A stretch of 64,000 nucleotides of DNA from Otis tarda (lineage: Eukaryota > Chordata > Aves > Otidiformes > Otididae). Shown here one piece after another: positions 1-14,899 of the stretch. The position numbers and the translations under genes were made by a program. The stretch's first letter is position 1. Every line of letters begins with the position of its first letter. The notes below the pieces were generated by a model, which saw only the letters and a list, made by a program, of their open reading frames with translations, was not told where the DNA came from and did not search any database. The stretch covers positions 161,584,053-161,648,052 of the forward strand of contig CM048552.1 in assembly GCA_026413225.1 (NCBI GenBank). The letters run 5' to 3'.

Positions 1-3000
1 TTTTTTTTTTTTTCTATTTTGAACTGGGAAAAAAATCCCAGACTACCTGCCCCCAAATCAAATCAAGGAGTGGCAGAGATCTTTTCCTATCTTAACACAT
101 TTCTTAGAATGATCATGAAATTTTACTATTTGGAAAAGAGGATCAACATGACAGCCATTATGCTTACATGTATCTTTGGAAAATGTGGCTGCTTTGAAGG
201 ACACGATAGGCAAAAAGACAGTAAAGAAGAGAATTATGTCTAGTTTCTGTGAGTGATTATGTGATCTAAGTGGTAGGAACCTCTGTTCAATGCTGCTAAC
301 CATTTCACTACTGTCTACCAATACAATAACAAAATAGGCGTTTAAAAAACGATGTGGAAAGTAATGATACTCCAGCAATTAAAGTTCTCAGATGTAAGAA
401 TATGCAAGTGTTTCTCAGCCTAAATACAAGTTATATTTTCTGACTTAGAGCTGGATGACTTGAGATGAGTCTTTCTGACTGCTTTTCCATAACTCAAGTG
501 CTATGTGGTTGTGTTGTCCAAGGCACATAGCGTATAAAAGTATAAACAGTAAAAGGATATTAAACAGTAAAGATCAGCTTGCACTCTTGAAAGACAGCTA
601 AGCCAAATATACTGGAGTTTATAGTAAGATCATGTTTATCCATCATAAGCAAAACTAGCAAGGATCAATAGCTACATTATACTCTGAGTTACAGGCAAAG
701 AAAGAAATAGCAGACCCAGAGCCCAGTAGCAGCTTTTGGAAATTCACAGTACCAAAGTCTCCAAGCACTAGTCCAGCTGTATCTAACATTACTAACTTCA
801 GTTATGTTTCAGGAAAGAAAATAATATACAAAGGTCTGCTAATGACTCCCTCATGACACAGCTTCTGGCCTCTTCAGGCTACATTTCTGATCTGCATCTC
901 TCTCTCTTACTTCCCAGCCTACTATCCTTCATCATTTTTAATAGTGGGCTTGTTAGCTAGACTTGAGGCTACCTGGTCTACCTGCCTGCCTGATTTAGTA
1001 ATGAGGCTCAGTTGCCCTCTGTAAATGTGTACCAGCTGCGGAGAGATTGATAAAACCTACCAGTGCCTGTGAGGTGTTAAAAAGCTTCTCTTGAGATCCT
1101 GGTGTCAGTCACAAATCTATACAACTGTATCCAAGGACTCCAGACTGAAAAAAAAAAAAAAGAGCTTTCCTTTGTGCTGAAGATGGCCAGATTAACTTAG
1201 CAAACCCAGAAGACCTTTCACATGACTCACCAGAAGGACAGAACCAGCCCCTGATTCTTCAGGAGAACGTTGGCACATGCAAATGTAGGATATCTAAACA
1301 CTGTGGGAAGCTTTTAGCATTTTGGAGACTCCTCCAGGTAGGTTTGTGAGGAGCAAGTGACAAGAAAGTGATGTACAGGATCGCTCAGCCCATCTGTAGG
1401 GTAGGTAGCTTGTATTTAGGGGTTTTGTGTTTACATACAGCATTGTATACTTTCTCAGGGTACAGGGGCTTGCGTTTTGGGTTGTTGAGTTTTTTTTTAA
1501 GCAGTGTCTTGTAAAGGTTCCAACTAGACTCCTTGTTGTCAGACTTTGTCCCTGTGTCAAGAGGGTGAAGCAAATGCCCTCCCTGAGCACATTACAGTTT
1601 TGATCCCTTTGTCCAAATCAGGGGACTCACCTGAATGCAGTGCAACTCCTTCTTTCCATCAAAAAAACAGGCTGTGGGGAAGGGAGATGGCATGCATATC
1701 TGAGATGAGCTCAGGGTGTAGCTGGGGTGGACTAGGAAGAGGTTCCAAATGTCACAGATTGGGACAGATGTGCATGCGGTGACCTACTGATTTTAACGTG
1801 TATGTTAGTTACAGAGACAGGCTAAAGCGAAGTTCCCTTTCATTCAGAAAGACTGTTAGTTGTACTATCAGGTACTGTATTACCACTGAATACTCCTTGA
1901 AAAAGAGATGGATGCCAAACCCCATGAAGGCCTGTTCTCTCCTCTGCCGGAGAGGAACTCAGAAGGAGAATTCTAATAAAATCAAGAGGAGAAAGTGCAC
2001 TCTGTCAAAAACAAAGAAGAAAAATGTCAATGTTTAATGCAGTGGCAGGCCTAAAGGTAGCCAACCTGAAATCTCAATTCTTTTAGAAATAGTGGTTTCT
2101 TAGAAAATAAAAATAAGATTAAAAAACACAAACACCTTCACCATTTAGGATCCAGATCCTGGAAACCACATATATGGCTATGCATGGAAAGACTCAACTG
2201 AGAACATGGCACTGATACATTTTCCACTTTTCAGGACTTATTTACAAAATTAGTAAAGCATTCAACCACAAAATAAAAGCCTAGATTCTATTCCCTGTTC
2301 AGATAGAATGAAATCGGAGCTTCATCTCCCAGTGGACACATCGATTTACTTGTTTTCTAGCACCTGGAACTTTATATTTTTCAACACGTGCTGCCACAGT
2401 CTCATCACGTAGAAAGGAAACTAGTTTCTATCTTGATGCTCTAACAGTAGCCTTAAGATGTGGATTTATAACTCCATATTCTGAGAAGGGGCAAGAATCT
2501 ACATCACCTACATCTATTTGATAAGATACTGGGCATATTCATCCTCAGTATTTTAAAAAGAAAATAATTTGCCTTTAGTAAAGCCTGTGTACTAGACATG
2601 TTTAAAGCACACCTACTTTATCAGGCTTGAGGGGATCTGAAGCGCTGCTGCTGCTGCAGAGCAAACTTGATGGTGAAACTGTCTGATGTAAACAAAGAAG
2701 TGCCCAGCTGTAAATGTTTCTAGAGATGGCCATCTGTTAGTTTTGCACCAGGGCTTTTAAAATGCTGACTTAAGAAGCATAAGCCTTTCTTGAAGCTGGT
2801 GCAGATTTGTCCTTTTACTCAACTGTTCCTAGTCTTGCACCTCAGATTTTTGTCAAAGACAAACATAGATTGAACAGACAGGTCAATGCTTTGTTTGACC
2901 AATGCAAGATCATTTTACACTACTCCAGTTTTGCCAATGGAGCAGTAAAAAGGCAGATTTTTCTGGGCTATGTGCATTCTGATTCACAAGTTTACTGGAA

Positions 3001-6000
3001 TTGTATATAAAATCCAATGAGAATTGTTTCAAATATGCAGAAATAAACAGAGTTAAAATGCTTTAGAAAATTCTACTGTTTCTTTGGGAATAATCTGCAT
3101 AGAAAGAAGGAATTAAAATCTGAAAAAAAGCATTCATCATGGAATTATTAGCCAACTAAGTCAGACTACAGGCAGTGGTGAGAAGAGCTGGGTAGTCACT
3201 GGTAGTCGTTTACTAATAGTCATTTATTTTTCTCAGTTTCATGACAACTAAGATAATGAAAAAGAAATGATTCTCAGTCTTTGAACATTCAGATTCTGTT
3301 GGAAAGATGTTTTTATTTGAAAAGTAACAGCACAAGCATCTATTAATAGCATAATAAATCATACATGTGAATTTGAAGAAGAGTTGAAGACCTAATGAGG
3401 GGAAATTATAATGAATATTACAAATTTTATTTCAAATGTAGCTCCAACTTTGATCACAGTTTGAATTAAGAACTTGACCCTTCTAGTACTTATCCTGCCA
3501 CTGACAAGCTAGTTGGCTTCTAAGCCCTTAGCCACCTGGAAAAGTGAACTTTCATGAGGAAGTTGCATGGCTACATGAAATTCTTAAATCCTGTAAGGTT
3601 CCTGCATAGAAAACCTCTGTAAATGAAAAATTATTTTTTTTTTTTTTTAATGACAGTCCCCTTTCTACCTTTCATTTGCCCAGAAGAGAGAGAGAGGTAA
3701 AGAACCTTTCCATAGATCTAATTTTATCAGTCTCCTTTAGGGTATCCAGTTCTTGCCAGCCGAAGATTTCAGTGGTCTCACTGTCAAGACCAGAGTCTCT
3801 AGTAAGTAAAAGAGAAACAAGTGGTTGTTATACTATTATAATAAATTATTATAATAATTAAAGAGGACCGCAAAGCCATGTGAAGCAGACTGTCTTGCCT
3901 CCAGACTGCTTGGTTCTATCTGTCTGTACAGCAGCTTTGCCAAAGTTTAGACCAGTGTGACATTCAGCATGATACCAATCTTCGAAGTGCCAACCTTGCA
4001 GTAAAATTGAGACTCTGAAGTATGGTAGGGCCTAAATCCAGTAACAGGCCTAGTGTTAGATAATTTGACACCTGAATGTCAAGTATTTGGCATCTTCAGT
4101 AGAATCCACATCTTTCTGCATAAGCAGCTCTTCACAGGAACATAAAATCAGGACTATAAGAGGGCATGGTAATATGGACAGCTTTTGTCCAGCTACCTAG
4201 GAATTCAAAACTCTGGTTTATCCTATTTGGCCCCTAATGAAGAAGTGTGGCTGGTTTTCTACTTGACATTAGCCACATGTTGCGTCTGCAGGCAGTATGA
4301 GAAATGTAGAAATAGACAGAGTGTGGCTATAGCCATCTGAGGGGTCTTTGGAGCTCAAACTCCCCTCTCTCCCCCACACACCATGTTTTGAAGCTTGCTC
4401 AAAAGGCTGAATACACGCAAATTTTAGCTTGAGCACAGGAGGCTAAAAAGTGGAGTAGTCATAGCGACACAATATGAGAACAATTAAACTAAGATTTCTT
4501 GGCAGGTTAAGGCTGCATAGATAATGTCTGACACTATCTTCCTACCTCTTTTCTTGAGCCCTTGTTCTTGTGTGGCCAGACAATGAATTTGGGGAGTTGA
4601 TTTGGTTTAAAATTTAGGGTTTTGTCAGGTTAGCTTTTGACTGGCCATTGAAAAATTCAGATGGCAAGAATCCCAAGGATGCACTTCTTTTCACTGTGAT
4701 GACTAACAAAAGAGTATAACACTTCTCTGTATGGTGTGCACAGTCTCTGGACAGAAAGATCTTTTTATTGCATCTAACTTTTTTTTTCTGAAAACTGATT
4801 GAGGTAACAGACCTAGGAAAATGAAAGGATCAGTTTTGACATCTGAAGGTAAATTGTTAAAATACCAATATATGGAACACTATGCAGCTAATTAACTTTT
4901 ACAGCCAATATATAGCCAATTAACTTTTTCACATTTACCATATGTTTATCTTCCTGCAGGGAGTATCTCCAGGAGGAAATCATAATGGGAAATAGTTCTG
5001 CCTTTTATATGGGAATAAGATCTGTTCATTATAGCTACAAATTCTTACATAGCTCATGGTAGGTTCAAAAGAGGGTGCTGTTGAAATCTGAGAAGTGAAA
5101 TGTAGGAAGTCAGCAATTAATTTCATGGTTTCACAATGTTCGTTTCTGTAAGTGGTTAACTATAAATGGTCCTTTGTCTTTTTTTTTCCTGACAACAACC
5201 CAAAGCATTCAGTATCAGCAGTAGTCAGAAAAGAACAGGATATCAATTCAGACAAGACACTAGCTGAATAAATTATTGTCACACAGTGGTACAGTGTGTC
5301 TCCAAGCTCCCTGACTGCTCCTCTTGGGAATAACCATATATTACTCTCTATAATACAGTAACTGTACAGTCCTAGGTCAAGTCTCAGCCTGTGTTGTTCC
5401 AGTGAAAGCCTTTGCTCAAGCTTTTATGTGAGGACTTGTCCACTCGGATCTTGGTAAACAAATTGTGGTAAATTTTTCAGTTCTACACGATAGTGGTAGT
5501 ACAGGCTGGTGCTCCTGCAGTCTTCCTCTCTTCACTCTCACCAGAGAGAAACACTGCAGTCATCTTGCAAACATCTGAAACTATTAAATGTGGATAAACT
5601 TGGCTGGAATTTCAAAATGTTGTCCTGAAATTGTAAAACTAAAATACATAAATAAATACATTGACCAACTCCAAAGTCTGTGATTGCTTTTGAACTGTTC
5701 ACCATGCAGTCCTGGCCTCTCTCCAAAAGAACTGTTAGAGCACACTGAAGTCTCTTTTTTGTACCTGCAGTTGCAAAAGATGACCCTCCAATGGCAATCG
5801 TAGGGACCAGGGCCAATGAATGTGCCTAACTCTTGCCCAGACATGTAATTGAAATATTCTGGACTCCTGGGTCTCACAGCGGGATTGTAGCCTACATGGC
5901 TGGGTCACCAGTGTGTCTGTGCTTGGGTAAGGGAAAAGCGCTGTTGTCATTTGTAAGCTGAAGGAGCCCTCACTCCTCTAACAGTAATAGTGGAAGGAGA

Positions 6001-6257
6001 GATAGTTGCTTGGGTGTTCAGGCAGTTAAGTTCTCAGAGCAGAGGAAATGGAATGAAAGGAACTAATGAGGAGGAATTAACTACTGCTGTGGAGAATCGG
6101 TTGTTGTTTATCACTGTCCAGAGTTGAATAGTCAGTCCATAATTAAATAAGACTTGCCAGAACAGGTACAGCAGTGGTTGCACACTGGGCTGATTTTATT
6201 ATATTTTTTCAATTTATTCCAATACAATTGCTTATACATTTATTTGATTAACAATGA
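1..6257. other. AT-rich noncoding DNA, no gene seen
   Basis: No convincing coding region, RNA gene or interspersed repeat is visible. The window opens with a run of 13 T. Other low-complexity spots are an A run near 1147-1161, a T run near 3631-3648 and an ATT/ATA-rich stretch at about 3829-3858. Open frames are all near or below 110 codons, overlap on opposite strands and show no domain. The segment could be intergenic or deep intronic DNA. Confidence 0.6.
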
Positions 6258-6350
6258 AGATGTCCCTGCTCCTTGCAGGGGAGCTGGACTAGATGACCTT
6301 TAAAGGTCCCTTCCAACCCAAACCATTCTATGATTCTATGATTCTATGAT
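6258..6350 (+). mobile_element. CR1 LINE, 3' terminal fragment
   Basis: This is the extreme 3' end of a CR1 retrotransposon in plus orientation. It contains the characteristic GGACTAGATGACCTTTAAAG block followed by three ATTCTATG units (6325-6349), the 3' microsatellite on which CR1 reverse transcription starts. The same block ends the long CR1 at 33.5 kb in this window. Only about 93 bases remain, so it is a strongly 5'-truncated copy with no coding capacity. CR1 insertions usually lack target-site duplications and I see none here. Confidence 0.9.
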
Positions 6351-9300
6351 TTATCCTGGTGTACCAGTGGCAGAATAGTTATTGAGAGAGCTGAGGAGAA
6401 GAATATAAAGGATTATCTTAGTTATGTCTGGCTTAATCTTTGATCCTAGTATTGAACTGTGTTATTAAAAATGTTATTTAAAGCATCTAACATGTTTTTA
6501 ATATATGTATGTAAATAACTATTAAGAGACTAATTTTACACTTATCTGTATTTTAAATATGTGAAAGGAAATATTCTTATTTCAACATTGATCTGAAAAT
6601 GAAAGTAGAAGATCTAACAAAAATAAAATAGGAAAAAATGTCTTTATTTACTACTAAATATTTTCCCCAAATAGCTGTGGGAAATACACTTGTGGGTCAA
6701 ACTACCACACCTCCTTCCTTTTCTTTTTGAAACATAAAAAATCTGTTAATCTGACTAATTTTAAACACTGTCTTTTCTCATATGAAAATACTAGTTTCCT
6801 TTTCAAGTTATTGAGCCCTTTCTGGTTTTAATGGAGATAAATATCCAAAAGAAAGAATATATTTTGAAGACAGAACAACTCATTCTCAAAATATATCTTT
6901 TAATATTTTTATTTAAACTGTTCACTAGATTTGCAAATTATTTTGATTACTCCAAAATATCCCTTCTTGCTGAATTTAGTATGTTTTGAAAAAAATGTCA
7001 TCTAGCACTGAAAATGATCATACGTCCACACAATAATCCACTAGTTAAGCAAAGTTCTTTTTGGTTAATTTCTACCTCTGTAACTGAGAATCTTATCTTC
7101 ATATTTCATTTTCAAAAAATAAATTCTCAGTCCCATGTGTTTAAATTTTAATGCCTTAAAATACTTGGTGATAGAAGAGCATATATCTTTATCACCTAGG
7201 AGGTATTCCAAGCGCACTGTTGGTTAAGATTAAAATTCAAAATTGTTTTGATAAACTGGATAAATAATCTGGAAAAAGATCCTCAATCCAGACAGGATTC
7301 AATTCTCCAAACACTCTGCAAGGTTCTGCACTACTTTACAAAGATAAGGCTTGGAAGAATTATGCAAAAAAAAAAAAAAAAAGGATAAGGATCAAAGCAA
7401 AACAACAGTGTTTAATGTAATGCAAAAACTGTAATTATAATTATTATCCGGCTATATGAATAGGAACACTGTCTTAAAGGCACAGGATGTACCTCTTTCT
7501 GCTTTATTTGGTAGAATTCCTTCTTGTATGGTCTTGACTGAAATGCTTTCACCTGCAATTCAGAGTGAGATAAACACCAGGTAGAGAGTGTCCAGGAGGT
7601 TGAAGTTGTAATGCTCCTGTAATGAAATGCTCCTGTAGTGCAATAAAAACATGGTAAGGTACAATTGTCAATGCTGGATGTGAAGAAAAACATTCGCCAT
7701 GTTTGTTATACACAGACTATGTGGGGTTTAATTTCAGGAAGGAAAGATTTATATTCTGTATTATGAAGATATGCCAATTTAAATAATGAAGAGATTAAAG
7801 AGTGTCCATTCTGGAAATTTCAAAGGACATATGTTGGTCAGGAATTATAGGTAGAGTTTATAGAAACTGCCATCTATTTTAATGATAATCAAGAACAAAA
7901 ACTGAAATATTTCTGGTTATTTGTAACCAAATTTATTGCCACACTTTTCTTCTGTGAATATCTTTTCTAAGGCAGCACATTAATCACATTAACAAAAAGC
8001 AGGCATTTGAAACTGCCTTGAGACACACTGAGAATAATTTTTGACATTTAAGTATGTGCTTACCCTTTTATTCCATAACATTTACAATAAACTTATGGTT
8101 TTGTCCTCAAGTTCTCTACCTACAGTCACATAAAAGGCAACACATTTATTAATTATGCATTTGTTATATGTATTTGTGAATTAATCTTCGAAATGAAATG
8201 GTAAAAAATAATGTCTGCAATAAGGATGTTTGCAAATTAGAATTACAACCGTCAGAGAACAACTGTCTATATGACAATCAAGAGCATTATTTTTTTTCAG
8301 TTTTCTAAGTTGATTTTAATGTCTGTGTTAGAATAAGACCTATTCAACTGTCAAAAGTGCTTGTAAGAGAACTGAATTAGTCTTTTGTCCTCAATTTTCT
8401 GAAATGAACTGAATGAGCACTCAGCAGTCATGGATGGTAAGGCCCAGACAGCAACTACAATGCTTGAGTTCCAAGTTCAGGAGTTGACTGCTGTTCACTT
8501 GTCAAATAACTTCGTGCAAACCTTTATTTAATTCTTCGTACATTTTGTCATGAAGGGATTAAACTCTCTTGCAGTCCTCTGTTGTGGCAATTTATTTGGC
8601 TCAAAGGTTCTTGATGTCCATTGTCTCAAATAGCAATGCAAGACTTATATTTTTCTACTTTTTTATGCAAAAAAATATTTTACAGAAGACAGGAATATAA
8701 CTGCAGATGACCGATCATTGTATTTTGACTGACATAATCTTTAGTCTTTCAGCACAAAGTCATCTGCTCTGTAGAATGTGGAACAAGTGAAGATTCATTT
8801 TAATTATGTATGTAGCAAGTGTCCACATCCATACTGTCAAAGTGTCATTAATAGAGACTTAGCTTCATTAAATAATTATTCCTGTTTACTTGTAGGTGCT
8901 GTACAACCTGGGACATTCAGTTGCATCAAGAGCTTTTGTTCCGGAAGCCTTATTCCCACTTTTATTTCAAACCAACTAATGATGAAGTACCTTAAATGTT
9001 GGCAACCTTTCTCACTACGTCGCTTTAGCAACAATTGATGAAAACTTATCACTGAATAAATGTTTGTTATTAATAATAATCAAACACACCAGGAAAATGC
9101 ATCTTTTTTTTTTTTTTTCTGTTGTGTGGAAGATACACACAACACATGTACAACTTTATTTGAGAAAGCAAATGGCTAACTTGATTTTGGAATGAAATTA
9201 AATAGAATCCCTAAAGGCCGTAGAGTAATCCTACTGCTAGATTTCTTTCTTGATACATGAAGCTGAAATACGCATCTATCAAGGTCTGTATTTTTCTCTT

Positions 9301-12300
9301 AAGCACTTGGCTTGACAAAATGAAGAGATTTTTACTTGTTGTTGTACATCCTGTTTTCTTCAACCCCCAACATTATAAACTTTGAAGACTCTGAGTACTG
9401 CCACTCTTCTTTACATTTATTTCTCTAATTCTTCCATCAACATGTCACACTCTTTATATGACTTCTGCTTACAATACTTCTCAAAAACAAATATCTTGAT
9501 TTTATATTACCTCCCGTTGACTCATTCATCACTACAGATGTGACTGTAGAGAGGAGTCATTGAAAAAGGTAGAGGTACATACTTTTTTTGCACCCAGATT
9601 TTGCTATTTTTTGTTTTACTGGGGAAAGTTATTGTTTTAAAACCATGCATATTATATTTGTCAATTTAAATTAAAAACTAACGAGCAACTAATATTGTAT
9701 ATCTAATCCTTTTTTATCTTGATTTTCTCTTTTTAAAATTCTTTTAAATTCATTCTTACATATTAGCTTGATCACTATTTATATTCTATGACTTTATAAC
9801 AGTTTACTAGTTAGAGATTTTATAAATCAGAATTATATTTTCATATTTAATTTATTTTGCTGTAATTTAAATGTGGTTATTTATAAGTGTGCTACTATTA
9901 AAACTGAGGTGCAATTAGTACAAATAATTTATACCAAAGATTATGCAGCATTCTTATTTTTTCATGTAAAAAGGGCATGTCAATGTTGTTTATTTTTACA
10001 ATAGGTAGTGCACCACAAGAGCTAAAAATCTTTGAATTTTACTTCTTCTCAGCTCTCTTGTCTTCTAAACTCTCCTCCTCCCAATTTTACTTTATTTTTC
10101 TTATTCATTTTTGAATTGGTTGTGTTTCAACAATAATAAACTGTTGTAAGCCGTTTGAAAGCTCAGTGATGTTTAGAAATGAACAAATAGAAATATCTTA
10201 AAAAGTTTAGTTTGAATCACTTGAATGTATTGATGGGTAGGTATTTAAAAAAAACCCACAAAATGCAGTTAAGTGTACATATGTAAACCTTTTAAAGACA
10301 AATAGCTTACAGTTGAGCTAAGACTGGGAAGCCAGATAAGGGACTCAGAGAAGCAGGCAATACGATCAAGCTGAGCACAAGGAGAGTGATCTTTGCAAGA
10401 GCATTTTGAACAGGTGTTTTTGACCAATATTGCAATTTTCAAGGCAAAAAAAAAAAAAAAGAGCATTAATCAAAGTGAGAGATTAAAAAAAATGAAATCA
10501 AGTTGTTTACTTATTTTCTTTTGCAGGTGGATAGGAAAGTCTTTAACTTAGAAATGTTATACATAAAAAATCTGTAAGTCATAAAGGCATTCATATATTT
10601 ATTAGCTATAGCTGACACTATATCCCTTCTTTTGCAAAAGTTGTGTCAGTTATTTCCAGTAATATAATCGTATTGCTTTCTTCCACTGCCTTTTTGTACA
10701 TTTAGACTTCTTGATTTTTACCAGTCTTAAAATATTCGCTTTTGATCTTTTTATTGACCAGATGACCTTCAAGGCTCATGGAACTGGCAGAGGCGGTTGG
10801 GCTGAAGTGGGAGCTGAAGATGAAATGCAGGCAGAGGCAGACCTTGGAGGCAGGACTGGAGCCTTAATGGGCTGGTGCCAGGGTGCATTACGCTGGCTGC
10901 ATGACAATTGCCAAGGAATTGTGCAGAATGCATATTCTCAAAATTTTCCTTGAGGTGAACCAAAGAAGTCATTTGAAAGCAGCCTGGGAAGAGATATGGC
11001 TTAGAGTAGAAATGAAGCCTAGATCTAGTCCAGAACGTGGATTAATGTGAGGTGGAATGCACTACTTCAAGGTGACTGGTCTGTCCCAGGGATCAAATGC
11101 CAGTCAGGGCTGTAGTTAGGCAGCTGAAGCTACATCTACAATGCTCAAGAGAGAGATTAAAGATAAGTAAAGTCTGATTTATGGTTTCAGTTAGGGACAT
11201 AGTTATTTATAATACAACATTCTTGTTTGATGTTCCTGTCTGCGTTTAATTTTATTTCTGATAGTGATATCTCTTGTTGCTGTTATTCTTCCAAGCCCTG
11301 CTCATTTTTCCTTTCCTAGTCATATATAAAATATTTCTGTGAGGTCTTGCTTGCACATAAATATTTTCATTTGGTTGGTGTCCATTTTACTTAAAGGAAT
11401 AGCTACAGAAATGTTCTACAGAAGTAACACTAAAGCATCATTATCTTTAAAATGTAGTTCTTGATATCATAACAGGAAGTAGTTAAAATAATACGTATTT
11501 AAAATATAGTTAACTTAGTGCTAATTGACATCTTTTAATAGTTCAGTTATGATGGGAAAATTCCAAAATTCATCGGGTAGCTGATAGACACCAGTTTAAG
11601 ATTATTGCAGAGAGAATGCCCTTTTCAAATGGGATATGAAGACAGATTGTATTTTAATTGAGGGATGCTAAGAGGAGGATGCTATATATCGAAAGCTTTT
11701 TCAAATGTAATAGTCTGGTAGAAAAAAAAAAAGACTGCATTTATGGGGCAAGAAAGGGAAGCTGTAGGAATCAGTCTAAAAGGTAACTGGGTGGCTCGTC
11801 TAAATAAATTATGAAAGCAATGGTCTAGCTAAAGTACTGGGAGTATATACGTTATAGAATGCTTATGAAAGGGAGTGGTTCTTATGTGGTTGCATATTAC
11901 CCTCAGCAGTATTCAATTAATCAGTTCAGTAGGGCTGAATAATTCTAAAGGCAACATTTGCCTCTTTTATAATCTGAAAGTTAGATCTTTACGTTGGAAG
12001 TAGCCATCCTAAATTATGTTTGGTATTGATTAGGTGTTGATGGAAAGAAGCAGGCACCTTCAGATTAATCTAGCTTGCCTTAGGTATCTATGTTAAGATG
12101 AGCTAAATTGTTCTTTGGAGCTCTCTTTCTCTCTGTCATCAATAAAAATTGATGATGACAGACTTAAATAACATTTTGGATGTTTATAGTCAAGTGAGAA
12201 TAATACTCCTCCCTCCACATCTCCCGCTCATATTCATAAAATAAAGACCTGTACGCACACCCTTCTCATGCTTCGAAGTGGGATATTATCCCTCACCAAG

Positions 12301-14840
12301 TACATTTATACTTTCAACTCTTCCAAAGATGGTTGCACAATGAAGCACAGAGGAGCAGAACTGTCAATAAAGAGCTTTAACAGGACTCAGAAGAGGCAGT
12401 TTCTAGTTCCTCCATGAACCAGATAAAAGGAGTAGAACTTGGAAAAAAATGGTAAGTCGTCTGTGAAAGTGGGAAGCAGGGAGCAGGAAATAACTTATTT
12501 TGAGGGAATATTAAAAAGTAGAAATGTTTGTAAAGTATTTAATACAAATGAATGTAGAAGTATTGGCTTCATTAGGAAAAAGCTTTTATCCGCTCTTTCC
12601 TAATGTGAACAATATTGTTTTTTACTTAATTATTTTTTTTAAGTTATTATTATTATTGTTGTTGTTTTCAGTCATTTTTTACAAAAGGCTATGAAGGCAT
12701 CAGCAGGAAAGGGTTCTCAATACATCAGTCAGCTAGACAATGATTAAGAGCTGCCGTGTCCTTGAAGACAGCTTCATAAGGTGAAGGAGTTTTAACAGTA
12801 TTAGAGAGCACTGCTCTTACTAAGCTATGCCTTGGTTTGGTAAAATATGCATACTACATGCGTCTGGATTTTTTTTTTTTCACTTTCTTTCAGATATTGC
12901 ACTTTGTAGTAAGGCTTGATTATGTTCTTCAGATACAAAGAAAATCGTGTGATCCTGAGAAGTCGTCTTTCCACCAGTGTAGGTTAAAATGATGGGCATA
13001 TTTTCAAATCCAGATAGGCTTTTGTGCCAGTCTGGCTGTGATGTTTCAATGTTGTGCATTAGTCTGCAGGTTAGGTGTCAGCCAGAGAGTTTAAATACAT
13101 GAAAAAGTTCCCACAGGGTAAGAAGTTAGTGAAAGAAGGATAAGCTAGCTCAAATTACTCTACCACAAGCTAAAAGCTTGGCTACAGGCAACTGCCGCAA
13201 ATCAGTTGAGGTGTGTGAAGCTGTTACACCACAATGGCTTGTTCATTTGTATAAGCCCTTGAATGCGCTTTGATATCTTCTTCATTTTGATATAGTAAGC
13301 ATCTTATGTTGTAAATGCATAGTTAATAGACTGTTTCTCTGCTCACTTTTTACTCTTCAGTTTCCTCTAGCTGAACTGCATTAAACTACTGCATTTAAAA
13401 AAATAAAAAACACTGACATGACTGAGTTATGTTGATTTCACTTAAAGTCTTAACTGATTTATATTATTTATTTTGTTTAGTGTAGATTACTATTGTGAAT
13501 ATAGAATGATACATAGTAGTGATATAACATTAATTATTAACAACGAGTCAGGTTAGGAGAAGTTAATTTAATACTCTTTAGATTGTACACAACTGGCATT
13601 TTCAATTTATTCTTTCCTTAGTACACAGCCCAGTAATGTTCCATGCACAAGTTGTACGTAGGAGGTCACTGGTGGAAGAGTGAATTATTCCTTAACTCCA
13701 AGCTTGCTGCCTGAACAGAGGTTAGATCTTTAGGATGTGCCTTCCTCACACAGCTGTGACCCCGTTTACTCAGTGACTGCAGAGTCACTTGTGCCTTTTG
13801 TGCTGCCTGGCTGTGTTAGACTTCATGTGAACATGCTTTGTGCCTGCCAGTTTTACCTTGCCAGAGACTCAGGAGTAGTTTAGGCTCCTACACTTGCACC
13901 GCTGGACTGCATCATAGCTCAGGCAAGCCCATTTTCCTCAAGTGCGGCATGTTCATTTGTTTTAAATGCTCCGGACACAGGTAGCGTTTTGAAAGGGAAG
14001 ACTGGACTCCCCAGTAAAATATGGTCCTACAGTCTATACATACGAGTCCGCACATACAGTTTGCGCTGCTCCCACTTCTGCTTCCATTAGAAGTGTCTGC
14101 AATAATGCAGGACTGTGATGCGACTCACCAGAATGGTGTCTTAGTGTGAAACTAATGGGGTTAGTTGCATGCCTTGGGGAAGGGGTGAGGGTCTTCAGGT
14201 ATGCTTGGGACTGCAAGATGTCCTTGGATTGTGTTGGAGGATGTGGAGAGTGGAGGAAATCAATCCTGGTATAGTCTTATCCTTCTGCTTTTGAGAATTG
14301 ACTATATCACTCATTCAGCTCTGGTTTAATCTTGCAAAAAGCTAGCTGGGACATGTGAATAGTGAGCTAGTGGGGGAGTTGCAATCATGTGGCATGATAA
14401 TCAGGGGCCAGGGCTTGAGTGTTCTCCCTAGCCTTTTTTATTTTGCAATGCAGACAACCTGCAGCTCTTCTTTAGGACTTGGGGGAACATAGGTGCCCTG
14501 AATCATGGTATTAATGTAGTACCCATTTGTAAAAAGGTCTACAACCCTTCTAGGTCAACATAATGATTACCTGATAGCTTTAGCATACACTTTCACACTA
14601 CCACAGGGATTATTATCACTCGTCCCTCTGAGGGTGTAAGTGAGACATGGTTAGTGGAACACTATGAATTCAGTGCAGCAAACTGCTGCTGTCATGAACA
14701 AAAAATAACCTACCCCAAGCAACAGTTGCCACAGTTTCTTTAAGATTTGGAAAAACTCTCCAATGTTTAAGTAAATATCCTTCAAGGAGCTCAAGATCCT
14801 GCTCTCCTGCCAGAGTAAGTCATTAAAACCACAAAGCCTA

Positions 14841-14899
14841 TCTCTTCTCCTTCCTCTTTCTCTTCCTCCTTCTCCTCTATTTCTCTTTCTTTCTCTTCC
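14841..14899 (+). repeat. Near-pure polypyrimidine tract
   Basis: Of 59 bases, all but one (A at 14879) are C or T, and the tract is followed directly by AG at 14900-14901. Such tracts occur as simple repeats and can form triplex DNA. A pyrimidine run ending in CAG also looks like a splice acceptor, but no exon is recognisable downstream. Confidence 0.8.

Noticed and set aside
12133..12161. Imperfect hairpin CTGTCATCAAT / ATTGATGATGACAG
   Set aside because: The arms differ by one triplet and the site has no supporting context.
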